A stretch of DNA of 64,000 nucleotides from Adhaeribacter soli (GTDB taxonomy: Bacteria > Bacteroidota > Bacteroidia > Cytophagales > Hymenobacteraceae). Within the stretch, counting starts at the first letter, position 1, and the number at the start of each line of letters is the position of its first letter. Below the pieces are notes generated by a model, which saw only the letters and a program-made list of their open reading frames with translations, did no database searches and had not been told where the DNA came from. The stretch lies in NCBI RefSeq assembly GCF_008727925.1, contig NZ_VTWT01000006.1:248001-312000 (forward strand). The letters are read 5' to 3'. Positions 54,399-62,532 of this stretch are shown piece by piece. A program made the position numbers and the translations under genes.

Positions 54399-56063
54399 TT
54401 AGCGGAACACATAATCTACGTTTGGCACCTGTGAAAGCACCGGCGAAGGCAGATCAAGAACTTTAGCGCGTCCGTCGATTTTGGGCGCTACGGTACCTTT
54501 GGTTTTCAGGTATTCGGTTATGGCTTCGTGGGCGGTGTAATCCAGCACCTGTGGGTTCCTGGCGTTGGGCATCCGGCAAAGCATGTGGTCGGGTTCGCCC
54601 CGGCGTAAACAGGCCGCTACTTTGTATTCCTTTTTCAGATCCAGCTGCTTCCCGCCAATTTTAATGGATTGTACCCGCTGGCCCTTCGGTGCATTGGCAT
54701 TAAAAGTCATTTCCATTCCGGAAAAACGAATCACCCAGCCACCGAAACGTTCCAAAGGCTTTTCGGAGAAGACGTTGTGCAGTTCCTTTTCCATCCAGTC
54801 GTGCAGTTGCTGGCCGGTAGCAAGGCCGGTTTTTACGTTCTCGTTCACCGGCAGCATGTTCCAGAGATCGCCGTAGGTGATGGCTGCTTTGCCTTTTGCA
54901 TCCGGAATGATTGGATTGCCGAAGCGGAAACCGTTGGAAATGGCCACGTCGGCGCCGGTTTTCCAGCGCAATGCATCGGTTATCATGTTGTCCATGGCAT
55001 TTTCCACTACCAGGTAGCGGTAAAGCGGTTCCGAAGTATAGCCCAGCACTTCCGCGATCTGGTTTTGGTAGGGCGCTAACTGGGTTTCTACTATTCGTTG
55101 CACTTCCGGATCGGCGGGATATTTTTCCGGGTCCACGTCGATCAGTTCGTAGCGTTGGCCCACAATTTTGCCGTCTTTCATATCCAGGTCCAGCCGGCCG
55201 ACAAACGAAGCGAAAGCGCCGGGTTCCAACACCTGGGCGTATTTGCGTTTGATCGGTTTGCGGATGCGTTCGTGGGTGTCGTTACCGAGGATGAAATCAA
55301 CCCCCTTGATGTATTCCTGGTCTGCCAAATGAATCTGCTTGGAAATGCCGATGTGCGTAACCAGGAACAGGACATCTACCTGTTGCTTTTTCTTCAGTTC
55401 CTGAATAAGCGCTTGCAGGTTGTCTTCTACCTGTTTAAAAATAAGGCCTTTGCTGAACGAAGGATTCTGCCGGATCGGAACTTCAGGATCATTGTACGAA
55501 ATAAAGCCCAGCTTGACGCCGTTCGCTTCCTTTACAATGTAGGGCGGGTACAGCATCCGGGTGGTATTTTCGTCGTAAATGTTGGCGCAAACCACCGGTT
55601 TCCCGAAAGCTTGCAGCACTTTTTTCATTTTATCCGGACCGTACACCACTTCCCAGTTTCCCGGGATCAGGAAATCGTAGTCCATAGCTTGAATAATGGG
55701 CCCGAACGCTTCGCCTTCCGTAAGGGCGGCAATGGCACTGCCCTGGATCAGGTCGCCGCCATCCACGATAACCGTTCCGTTCGGGTTTTCGGCTTTTACC
55801 TGCTTAAAAATGGTTTGAATGCTGGCTATGCCGCCCCGTTTTTTGAACACGAATTTACCGTCTTCCACAAAGAATTCCTGGTGCGGTAACAGTTGCCCGT
55901 GGATGTCGGCGGTTTGGAGAATGGTAACGGTTTTTACGGCATTTTCGGTAGCGTTTTGAGTAGTTGCGGTGGCTTGGTTTTGCTTGCCACTCTGGCAGGA
56001 AGCCAGGAAAATACCGGCTGCCGGAAGCGCTGTGCGTGCTATTATCTTAAGGATAGGAATCAT
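54399..56063 (-). CDS. SoxB-like 5'-nucleotidase family lipoprotein
   Basis: 554 residues. A lipoprotein signal (IFLASC) is followed by a metallophosphatase domain with TADIHGQLLPH, VIVDGGDLIQGS and LVTHIG, then the C-terminal 5'-nucleotidase domain. In ordinary 5'-nucleotidases the catalytic motif is GNHEFDYG; here it is GNWEVVYG. The HWEF-type tryptophan is a feature of SoxB, the dimanganese sulfate thiol esterase of thiosulfate oxidation. No soxYZ or soxXA genes are present. It stands 17 bp after a DsrE gene and 65 bp before the DoxX-DsrE gene, which supports a sulfur substrate over nucleotides. Confidence 0.8.
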   Translation of the reverse strand: MIPILKIIARTALPAAGIFLASCQSGKQNQATATTQNATENAVKTVTILQTADIHGQLLPHQEFFVEDGKFVFKKRGGIASIQTIFKQVKAENPNGTVIVDGGDLIQGSAIAALTEGEAFGPIIQAMDYDFLIPGNWEVVYGPDKMKKVLQAFGKPVVCANIYDENTTRMLYPPYIVKEANGVKLGFISYNDPEVPIRQNPSFSKGLIFKQVEDNLQALIQELKKKQQVDVLFLVTHIGISKQIHLADQEYIKGVDFILGNDTHERIRKPIKRKYAQVLEPGAFASFVGRLDLDMKDGKIVGQRYELIDVDPEKYPADPEVQRIVETQLAPYQNQIAEVLGYTSEPLYRYLVVENAMDNMITDALRWKTGADVAISNGFRFGNPIIPDAKGKAAITYGDLWNMLPVNENVKTGLATGQQLHDWMEKELHNVFSEKPLERFGGWVIRFSGMEMTFNANAPKGQRVQSIKIGGKQLDLKKEYKVAACLRRGEPDHMLCRMPNARNPQVLDYTAHEAITEYLKTKGTVAPKIDGRAKVLDLPSPVLSQVPNVDYVFR

Positions 56064-56080
56064 GTTTAACTGGTTAAAGG

Positions 56081-56539
56081 TTAGGGCTGAACGGTTAAAT
56101 AGTTGTTGGCTTGCAATTGAAAAATGCGGAGGTAGCCGTTGGAAATTATGGTGGCCGGTGCCGGTAGTTTTTGCTTATCGGCCTGCAGTTTTTCCAGGGC
56201 CATGTCACAGACGGTAACTTTAAATTTTCCGTCTGATCTTTCGGTTACCAGTTGGTGCAACTCCGGATTTTCGGTTAGGCTTTTAGCCAGTTTTCCAATC
56301 ACCACCACTTCAAAATTCCGGACCGGAATACCGGCTTCGGTAAGTTGCCGGTAGGTAAGCCAGGCACCTTTCAGGTGTTTATCTTCTTCGGCCAAAAAGG
56401 CGTAATTCCGGTGGTTCTTCAGGTCGTTCTTTTCCTGTTTGGTAAGTGGGGTAGGGGCTTGGGCGATGGTTTTGGTACTGCTAAACGTGAACAGAAAAAC
56501 CACTAGCAAAGGCAGCACCCATGCAAAAGGTTGCTTCAT
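56081..56539 (-). CDS. Exported DsrE-like protein
   Basis: 152 residues with a signal peptide (cut near TIAQA). The DsrE-like fold shows AWLTYRQLTEAGIPVRNFEVV and a single conserved-type cysteine in KVTVCDMALEKL, which aligns with VTVCGMSLEKF-type motifs of the DoxX-DsrE fusion. It is probably a periplasmic sulfur-carrier protein. It leads the dsrE-soxB-doxX set (gaps 17 and 65 bp). Confidence 0.78.
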   Translation of the reverse strand: MKQPFAWVLPLLVVFLFTFSSTKTIAQAPTPLTKQEKNDLKNHRNYAFLAEEDKHLKGAWLTYRQLTEAGIPVRNFEVVVIGKLAKSLTENPELHQLVTERSDGKFKVTVCDMALEKLQADKQKLPAPATIISNGYLRIFQLQANNYLTVQP

Positions 56540-56741
56540 TTGTTTTAATGCTTTAAGTGAAAATTGAGGAAAACAGCATGGCTGCCAGACACAGATCAGG
56601 TTGAAAGAATCGCCCGAAAACCAAGCAAAACTGCAAAGTAGTTTAGAAATGAAGCGGCCTCAAGGTGTTGAAACCCAGTAAATAAAAACAGGTTTCAGCA
56701 GCTTAAAAAGCCCTCCGGTTCAGACAGCAGAAAATGGAAAA

Positions 56742-57122
56742 TTAAGCGAACCTTGGAGGATCAGGTTCTTCGGATGTAAAAAGGGAATGGTAATAAACTG
56801 GTTGAAACGGTGCTGTTTCAGGTTTGGTAAATAGTGGTAATACCGCCAGGGAAAGAGCTAACGGGGGCGGCGCTAATTTGCTGAGGCAGACCTTCACTTC
56901 AGGAGCAGGTTGGTCGGTTTCGCCGGAAGCTGGTAAGGAAAGTTGCTGTTCGGAATTTTGTGGTTTCTGAGCAGCCAGCAAAGTAGCCCGGGTTTCCGAA
57001 CGAACACATTCCTTTTTAAAAACCACGTACCCGGTGCTGGCCGGGGCAACCTGCAAGAGGGCCCAGGCGCCAAGATGGATCAGTAACATCAATCCGGATA
57101 ATATGCGCAGGTGGTCTTTCAA
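56742..57122 (-). CDS. Small hypothetical protein at the head of the SoxB-like set
   Basis: 126 residues. An N-terminal hydrophobic segment (LSGLMLLIHLGAWALLQVA) is followed by a low-complexity Pro/Ser/Glu region and a second hydrophobic stretch. I recognise no family. It is expressed from the well-formed promoter at 57143-57186 and lies 203 bp before the exported DsrE gene, so it may start that transcript. Confidence 0.6.
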   Translation of the reverse strand: MKDHLRILSGLMLLIHLGAWALLQVAPASTGYVVFKKECVRSETRATLLAAQKPQNSEQQLSLPASGETDQPAPEVKVCLSKLAPPPLALSLAVLPLFTKPETAPFQPVYYHSLFTSEEPDPPRFA

Positions 57123-57142
57123 ATGACGGTGGTTTTCTGCTT

Positions 57143-57186
57143 CAAAAGTATAGCGTTTGCTTTAGTAAGTATGTGATAAAGGTTAC
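57143..57186 (-). promoter_or_regulatory. Crp/Fnr-type site plus -7 box upstream of the SoxB-like set
   Basis: Minus strand: GTAACCTTTATCAC (57173-57186), then 22 nt, then TACTTTTG (57143-57150), then the start codon 20 nt further on. The spacing is identical to that at 53364, 61672 and 63936. Confidence 0.7.
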
Positions 57187-57334
57187 ACACACTGAAAAGG
57201 GCATTCGTTTCTTTGTAACGATTTAACAAGCCCGAAAGTATTTTTTGTTTTCTGAAACACTGTTCCTAAAACAATAGGCTTTACAATGCTGAAAGTAGTT
57301 TTTGCAAAACTGCAAAAATTCCGGCAGGGCCTTG

Positions 57335-57348
57335 GTGACTTTTATCAC
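57335..57348 (+). promoter_or_regulatory. Crp/Fnr-type site upstream of the rhodanese-YeiH pair
   Basis: GTGACTTTTATCAC is a perfect GTGA-N6-TCAC palindrome, 57 bp before the rhodanese ATG. Only a weak -7 candidate (TAATTACG at 57372) is found, at a 23-nt gap. Confidence 0.6.
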
Positions 57349-57405
57349 TGAAACTGGCAGGAGAATTCCGGTAATTACGCTTTTTATATATTAAACGAGA
57401 AACGC

Positions 57406-57798
57406 ATGAAAAATCTGCTCTTATATTTTCTGGTTGCCTTCACTTTTGCCTTTAGCAGCTGCGTCCAGAACCCTTCGGCTACAAACCACAACCTGACCGC
57501 TCCCGCAGTAAAAAACCTGGTCCAAACCAACCCGGAAGTAATTATTCTGGATGTGCGGACACCGGAAGAGTATGCCGCGGGTCACGTGGCCGGGGCCGTG
57601 AACCTGGATTATTACGCCCCCGATTTTGCGGAGCAACTCGACAAACTCGACCGCCAGAAAACCTATCTACTGTACTGTGCTTCCGGCAACCGGAGCGGAA
57701 AAGCGGCAGCTATTTTTAAGGAAAAGCACTTTCCAAAATTTTATAATTCCACCGCCGGCTTTACCGGTTTAAAAGCCGAAGGCGTTCCGACCAATTAA
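57406..57798 (+). CDS. Rhodanese-domain lipoprotein
   Basis: 130 residues. The signal ends in a lipobox (FSSC). A single rhodanese domain has ILDVRTPEEYAAGHVAGAVN and the active loop CASGNRSGKAA with the catalytic Cys. It would accept or donate sulfane sulfur at the periplasmic face. Only 3 bp separate it from the YeiH-like gene, so the two form an operon. Confidence 0.9.
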   Translation: MKNLLLYFLVAFTFAFSSCVQNPSATNHNLTAPAVKNLVQTNPEVIILDVRTPEEYAAGHVAGAVNLDYYAPDFAEQLDKLDRQKTYLLYCASGNRSGKAAAIFKEKHFPKFYNSTAGFTGLKAEGVPTN

Positions 57799-57801
57799 AC
57801 C

Positions 57802-58746
57802 GTGCCTGAATCAAAAAACAAAATTTTAAGATTAACCCTTTTCTGGGTGTTCATTATCCTGGTTTTGCTTACGGAAATTATTAGTGCTCCCCTGGCCTTG
57901 CTGGCCGGCATTTTATTGGGATTAACTTTAGGAAATCCGTACCCGAAGCAGCTGGGAAAGTTTACGAAGTATGCGCTGCAGGTTTCGGTAGTGGGGCTGG
58001 GCTTTGGCATTAACCTGAACCAGGTAGCAGCCACGGGCTTGTCCGGCTTTTTTTATACGGCCATTTCCCTGGCGGCTACCATGGTTCTTGGTTGGTTTTT
58101 AGCGAAGGTCTTTGGGGTAGAAAAAAAGCTAAACCATTTGATTTCGGCAGGTACCGCTATTTGCGGCGGCAGCGCCATTGCGGCCGTGGCACCGGCCCTG
58201 AAAGCTTCGGAAAAAGAAATCTCGGTGGCCCTGGGCATTGTGTTCATTCTGAATGCGCTGGCCTTGTTTATTTTCCCGGTTATCGGCAAACAGCTGCAAC
58301 TTTCGCAGGAACAGTTTGGGGTGTGGGCAGCCATCGCCATTCACGATACCAGTTCGGTAGTGGGAGCCGCTACTAACTTCGGCCAGGAAGCGCTGGAAAT
58401 TGCCACTACTTTAAAACTAACCCGGGCTTTATGGATCATGCCCATGGTGCTGCTAACCGGTTATCTGTACAGAGCGGAAGGCAAAAGTGCCGCTTTCCCG
58501 AAATTTATCTTGTTTTTCGTGGCCGCTTCGATAGTCAATACCTTTTTGCCGGACTTGGAAACCGTTTACCACATCTTAACGACCCTCGCCCGGAAAGGCC
58601 TGATCGTCAGTTTGTTTTTAACCGGCACCGGCATCAGCTTGTCCTTGCTGAAAACCATCAGTTTCCGGCCATTTTTGCAAGGCGTTTTGCTTTGGGTGCT
58701 GGTAGCAACCGGTTCGCTGGTGGCAATTCTGTATCTGATCCCGTAG
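57802..58746 (+). CDS. YeiH/UPF0324 family membrane protein (putative sulfate exporter)
   Basis: 314 residues, GTG start, with about ten membrane helices. GTAICGGSAIAAVAPALKAS and IAIHDTSSVVGAA are the conserved motifs of the UPF0324 family, which databases label putative sulfate exporter; the activity is not well proven. Coupling to a rhodanese lipoprotein supports export of an oxidised sulfur anion. Confidence 0.85.
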   Translation: MPESKNKILRLTLFWVFIILVLLTEIISAPLALLAGILLGLTLGNPYPKQLGKFTKYALQVSVVGLGFGINLNQVAATGLSGFFYTAISLAATMVLGWFLAKVFGVEKKLNHLISAGTAICGGSAIAAVAPALKASEKEISVALGIVFILNALALFIFPVIGKQLQLSQEQFGVWAAIAIHDTSSVVGAATNFGQEALEIATTLKLTRALWIMPMVLLTGYLYRAEGKSAAFPKFILFFVAASIVNTFLPDLETVYHILTTLARKGLIVSLFLTGTGISLSLLKTISFRPFLQGVLLWVLVATGSLVAILYLIP

Positions 58747-58957
58747 AGAGCAACCTGAATTAATTGAAGCAAGGAAGCGGATGGCAAACCGCAATATGCC
58801 AGAGCAGTTTTTTGGTGCAGGCGATTCGTGTTTCCTTTAAAATATTTAAGTTGCCAGGCAGAGAAAAACAGGCGATTATCAGGGCAACATTTGCGGGCGG
58901 ATAAAACATTTCAGAAGTTTCATACCTCTGACTTTTCAGGGGCAATTGATTTTAGTT

Positions 58958-59006
58958 TGCATTCAAAAGCCCGCCTTTAATTAATAAGGGCGGGCTTTTG
59001 AATGCA
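58958..59006. terminator. Bidirectional terminator
   Basis: TGCATTCAAAAGCCCGCC and GGCGGGCTTTTGAATGCA form an 18-bp stem with a 13-nt loop. It separates the YeiH-like gene from the convergent YeeE genes, in a 307-bp gap with no other content. Confidence 0.85.
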
Positions 59007-59053
59007 TAATTGTGCAGTTATTTTTTAGTGAATTACCCTGCCATTTTCCCGTA

Positions 59054-59467
59054 TTAATGCGGAAGTTTGTTCTGAATCAGGCCGTAAAAATAAGTGCCGG
59101 CAATGCCGCCGAAGATCGCCACTAAAATAGGCCAGTAGCCGTGCCCCAGGTTCACGAACAGCGGCCCCGGACAAGCCCCGACCAGGGCCCAACCCAACCC
59201 GAAAATGGTACCGCCAACTAGGTAACGGGTAATGGATCTTTCTTTGTTTGTAAAAATGATCGGGTTGCCTTGGACATCTTTTAACTTGTATTTTTTAATG
59301 GTATAAGTAAGCACGGCTGCCAGCGTAACTGCGGTGCCAATTATGCCATACATGTGGAAGGACTGGAAGCGAAACATTTCCTGGATGCGGTACCACGAAA
59401 TGGCTTCCGATTTGCTCATGACAATGCCGAACAGAATGCCGGCTACAATATATTTCAGAAATTTCAT
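59054..59467 (-). CDS. YeeE/YedE family protein, second half (DUF6691-like)
   Basis: 137 residues with about four membrane helices and the conserved cysteine motif GWALVGACPGPLFVNLG. YeeE/YedE proteins include a bacterial thiosulfate importer in which conserved membrane cysteines relay the substrate. Single-chain members are about twice this length; here the protein is split, and the other half is the next gene upstream (37 bp apart). Confidence 0.88.
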   Translation of the reverse strand: MKFLKYIVAGILFGIVMSKSEAISWYRIQEMFRFQSFHMYGIIGTAVTLAAVLTYTIKKYKLKDVQGNPIIFTNKERSITRYLVGGTIFGLGWALVGACPGPLFVNLGHGYWPILVAIFGGIAGTYFYGLIQNKLPH

Positions 59468-59504
59468 CGTTGCTTTTGTTTAATTATAATTACGGTCGAA
59501 AGCC

Positions 59505-60062
59505 TTAAAAAATGAAGGGCAGGAAAAGGTGCGTCATCAGCAAGCCACCAATGAAAAAGCCGACAACGGCTATTAAGGAAGGCAGCTGCAGGTTAGATAA
59601 TCCGCTGATAGCATGGCCCGACGTACAGCCCCCGGCATAGCGGGTACCGAAACCGATCAGGAAGCCGCCGCCCAATAAGATCAGAAATCCTTTCAGACTG
59701 AACAGCGCTTCCAGGCTGAACAATTCTTCCGGCTGCATGCCTTGCGGCGCTGCAAAACCTATTTGAGCCAGATCCTGAATTGTAGCCTGCGAAATTTGTA
59801 CGGCCTCGCCGTTGCTCAGGTATTCCGACGCTATAAATCCACCAATAATGGAGCCCACCAGAAACATCAAATTCCAGATCTGGGTTTTCCAGTTGAAATC
59901 GAAAAATTTTACGGTCCGTCCGGCCCCACAGGCCGCGCAAATGGTCCGGAAGTTCGACGAAAATCCGAATGATTTCCCGAAGAATAATAGAATGGCCATT
60001 ACCAGGACGATCACGATTCCGGATGTGTACCAGGGCCAGGGTTGTTTTAGTATTTCAAGCAT
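59505..60062 (-). CDS. YeeE/YedE family protein, first half
   Basis: 185 residues with about five membrane helices and the hallmark GTRYAGGCTSGHAISGL containing the conserved cysteine. With the following 137-residue protein it makes up a full YeeE/YedE-type channel for thiosulfate or a related sulfur species. A rhodanese gene lies upstream on the same strand, separated by a 168-bp palindromic element. Confidence 0.9.
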   Translation of the reverse strand: MLEILKQPWPWYTSGIVIVLVMAILLFFGKSFGFSSNFRTICAACGAGRTVKFFDFNWKTQIWNLMFLVGSIIGGFIASEYLSNGEAVQISQATIQDLAQIGFAAPQGMQPEELFSLEALFSLKGFLILLGGGFLIGFGTRYAGGCTSGHAISGLSNLQLPSLIAVVGFFIGGLLMTHLFLPFIF

Positions 60063-60135
60063 TTTGAGTGCGGGTTTGTTTTTTTGTTTAGTCGTATTTC
60101 TAAAGTTTCAGGTGGTTTTCTTTTGCTGGTTTTTT

Positions 60136-60304
60136 AACCACCCCCAACCCCTCCTTGAAAAGGAGGGGAGCTGATTTCTGCTATATTTTAATAGTTTCGG
60201 TTTTAAGCAGGCGGTAGAAATGGTATGGTTTACAGCAGAAAAAGTCAAATAAAAGCAATGCTGTAAAAGCTCCCCTCCTTTTCAAGGAGGGGTTGGGGGT
60301 GGTT
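60136..60304. repeat. Palindromic element with 37-bp perfect inverted ends
   Basis: 60136-60172 (AACCACCCCCAACCCCTCCT...) is the exact reverse complement of 60268-60304, and each arm contains its own small hairpin (CCCCTCCTTGAAAAGGAGGGG-type). It belongs to the same broad family as the elements at 24297, 33915 and 49238. It lies between the rhodanese and YeeE genes that otherwise look like one operon. Confidence 0.9.
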
Positions 60305-60319
60305 ACTAATTTAAAGCAA

Positions 60320-60646
60320 TTACCACGGCCAGGAAGCAATGCCACCGGCTAAGTTATACACTTTAAATCCCTGTTCGGCCATTAATTTACAAGCTGAATC
60401 GGAACGGCTGCCGCTGCGGCAGAATACGAAATATTCCTTGCTTTTATCGAGCTTGTTCAGGTTGGCCTGCAATTCACCGGTCATGATATCGAGGTTGCGG
60501 GAGCCTGGGATGGTGCCGCCCTTAAATTCATCGGCTGTGCGTACATCCAGCAATTCGGCCTGGGCTGCCTGGGTGAATTTTTCTTTGAAGGCTTTACCGT
60601 CCAGGTTTTCGTAATTTTTCGGGGTTGCCTTAAATAAATTGAACAT
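60320..60646 (-). CDS. Single-domain rhodanese
   Basis: 108 residues, cytosolic, one rhodanese domain: LDVRTADEFKGGTIPGSRN and the active loop CRSGSRSDSA with the catalytic Cys. It would pass sulfane sulfur to acceptors after import by the YeeE system encoded downstream. A GTGA-type site lies 178 bp upstream. Confidence 0.9.
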   Translation of the reverse strand: MFNLFKATPKNYENLDGKAFKEKFTQAAQAELLDVRTADEFKGGTIPGSRNLDIMTGELQANLNKLDKSKEYFVFCRSGSRSDSACKLMAEQGFKVYNLAGGIASWPW

Positions 60647-60823
60647 GCTATTTTCTTATTTTAAATTAACATATCTAATCTGTTCTCCCGGCTGGGGGTA
60701 CTGCATTTTAAGTCAGTTTGAGAGCCCAACCGGAAGTCCAGCATTTTTTTGCCCTTCAGCCTAGCGTTTTTTAGCCGCTTTGGAAAGACGATACTAAGTT
60801 CGGCAGAAAGGAAAGGGTGTTCA

Positions 60824-60837
60824 GTGACTTTGGTTAC
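60824..60837 (-). promoter_or_regulatory. Crp/Fnr-type site upstream of the rhodanese-YeeE set
   Basis: Minus strand: GTAACCAAAGTCAC. The 8-mer after a 22-nt gap is GAACTTAG, which matches the TAnnTTTG box at four of six fixed positions, so the promoter is weak or lies elsewhere. Confidence 0.45.
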
Positions 60838-60848
60838 ACCGGCAATTT

Positions 60849-61649
60849 TTATAACAATATTTCTTTCAGGATAATATAAATGCCCATAAACAAGACAAAC
60901 CAACCAAAGCCGGTCTTTAGCTTATCTCCGTGGATGCGATGGGATAGGGCTGAACCTGCAAAGATTCCAATTACCGAAAGCGAAGAAAAAATTAGCAGGA
61001 AGCTCCAGTCGATGTTGTAATTGAAAATATCGCCTACAAATCCGAACAGAGAATTAGCCGCAATAATAAGCAGGGAAGTACCTACCGCCATCCGCATATC
61101 CAGTTTGCTGAAAAGCACCAGTGCCGGAATAATCAGGAAACCGCCCCCGGCGCCTACCATACCAGAAATAAGCCCCACGCCAATTCCCTGGCCTAGTAAT
61201 GCCGGTATATTGGGGGTAGGTGTTTCTTCATCGCTAGCCGCGTATTTCTTTTTGCGGATCATGCTGATAGAGGCGAAAACCATTAGTACCGCAAATAAAG
61301 TCATCAGCAATAAGCCTTTTGTTAATTCAAACGTGCCAAAATTTGCAATATGCTCCGGAATTGCCGGCACGATGAACCGGCGCGTAAGAAAAACGGTAAT
61401 TAAAGAAGGTATACCAAAAATCAGGGCCGTCCGGAAACTCACCAGTTCTTTCTGATAGAATTTATAACTGCCTACCAAACTCGTAGTGCCTACTACAAAC
61501 AGCGAATAGGCCATGGAGATCACCGGATTCAGGCGCATCAGGTAAACCAGAATGGGCACCGTAAGGATAGAGCCGCCGCTTCCGGTCAGGCCCAGAGATA
61601 AGCCTATGAGCAAAGCGGCAACGTAACCAAGTATTTCGAGAATTTCCAT
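60849..61649 (-). CDS. TauE/SafE family sulfite/organosulfonate exporter-like protein
   Basis: 266 residues with eight predicted membrane helices in two repeats. GLSLGLTGSGGSILTVPILV opens the first and ISGMVGAGGGFLIIPALVL the second, as is typical for TauE/SafE. The family exports sulfite, sulfoacetate or related anions. In the staphylococcal cst operon a TauE protein accompanies the persulfide dioxygenase CstB, as here. Its promoter carries a perfect GTGA-N6-TCAC site. Confidence 0.92.
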   Translation of the reverse strand: MEILEILGYVAALLIGLSLGLTGSGGSILTVPILVYLMRLNPVISMAYSLFVVGTTSLVGSYKFYQKELVSFRTALIFGIPSLITVFLTRRFIVPAIPEHIANFGTFELTKGLLLMTLFAVLMVFASISMIRKKKYAASDEETPTPNIPALLGQGIGVGLISGMVGAGGGFLIIPALVLFSKLDMRMAVGTSLLIIAANSLFGFVGDIFNYNIDWSFLLIFSSLSVIGIFAGSALSHRIHGDKLKTGFGWFVLFMGIYIILKEILL

Positions 61650-61671
61650 AGGGTTTGAATGAATTACCCTG

Positions 61672-61715
61672 CAAAGTTACCGCAACCGTTTGCGGCAGTC
61701 AGTGACTATTATCAC
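61672..61715 (-). promoter_or_regulatory. Crp/Fnr-type site plus -7 box of the tauE-like gene
   Basis: Minus strand: GTGATAATAGTCAC (61702-61715), then 22 nt, then TAACTTTG (61672-61679), 22 nt before the start codon. The 22-nt gap itself holds a second palindrome, CCGCAA-CCGT-TTGCGG (61680-61695). The site centre lies about 43 bp upstream of the expected transcription start, the position used by class II activators. Confidence 0.75.
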
Positions 61716-61741
61716 GCTGCTTTTTTTGAAAATAAAAACTC

Positions 61742-61763
61742 AAAAAAATAGCCCCGAAGGGCC
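61742..61763 (-). terminator. Terminator of the Crp/Fnr gene
   Basis: On the minus strand a short GCCC-TTCG-GGGC hairpin is followed by TATTTTTTT. It separates the regulator transcript from the tauE-like gene. Confidence 0.7.
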
Positions 61764-61769
61764 ATATTT

Positions 61770-62417
61770 CTAAACCTTTTCAAGGTCGTGAACTTCGATG
61801 TAATTGCGGTGAAGGGTAAGAGCTCCGGTTTGTTCCAGTTTTTTAAGTAGGCGGCTGATCACTTCCCGGCTGCTGTTCAGATCGTCGGCGATTTGCTGGT
61901 GCGAGAGTTTTATTTCGGGGCCGCTTACCTGTACGTGGCGTTTCAGGTAAAACAGCAGGCGTTCATCCAGGCTCTTAAAAACAATGCTATCGAGGGTTTG
62001 CAGTAGTTCTTCGAAGCGGTCCCGGTAGGAAGCGATCACGAAATGGTGCCAGGTTTTGTACTTGGCCAGCCATTGCTCGGAAAGTTGCTGCGGAATTAAA
62101 ACCACATCGGAAGGCTGCACGGCTTTGGCTTTTACCTGGCTGGTTTCGGACCGGGCAGTACACATGATGGAAAGCGCACAGGCGTTGCCGGGCTCCAGGT
62201 AATACATTAAAAATTCGTTCCCATCGTCGTCTTCCCGGTACACTTTCAGCAAACCCTTCAGCAACAAAATATTAGACCGGATGTATTGTCCGGTTTCGAT
62301 CACTGAATCGCCGGCCTCCAGGTGTTTTACCACGCTTTCCTGCGAAATAGTATCCAGTAAGGGTTGTTCGAACTGCGGGAATTGTTTGTGGATTGCTTCT
62401 TTGTTTGGGTTTTCCAT
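61770..62417 (-). CDS. Crp/Fnr family regulator of the sulfur island
   Basis: 215 residues. An N-terminal cyclic-nucleotide-type beta-roll (20-115) has two cysteines, C80 and C86, in NACALSIMC. A long dimer helix (about 116-145) and a winged helix follow. The recognition helix SSREVISRLLKKLE contains R184, E185 and R189, the RExxxR pattern with which E. coli CRP reads GTGA. The N-terminal Cys pattern of Fnr iron-sulfur proteins is absent. I infer that it activates the GTGA-N6-TCAC promoters around it; the ligand, or thiol chemistry at C80/C86, is unknown. Confidence 0.9.
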   Translation of the reverse strand: MENPNKEAIHKQFPQFEQPLLDTISQESVVKHLEAGDSVIETGQYIRSNILLLKGLLKVYREDDDGNEFLMYYLEPGNACALSIMCTARSETSQVKAKAVQPSDVVLIPQQLSEQWLAKYKTWHHFVIASYRDRFEELLQTLDSIVFKSLDERLLFYLKRHVQVSGPEIKLSHQQIADDLNSSREVISRLLKKLEQTGALTLHRNYIEVHDLEKV

Positions 62418-62467
62418 TCGGATTTTTATTTTGAAGATACGAATGTTTTGGAACCTTCGGCTTAAAA

Positions 62468-62514
62468 TAAAAACCCAAGCCGGCCCTTTTTAAAAGAACC
62501 GGCCTGGGTTTTTG
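62468..62514. terminator. Terminator of the persulfide dioxygenase gene
   Basis: AAAAACCCAAGCCGG and CCGGCCTGGGTTTTT pair with one mismatch and lie between the Crp/Fnr start and the stop of the gene at 62533. Confidence 0.8.
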
Positions 62515-62532
62515 GGCCTTAAAGCTACCGTT

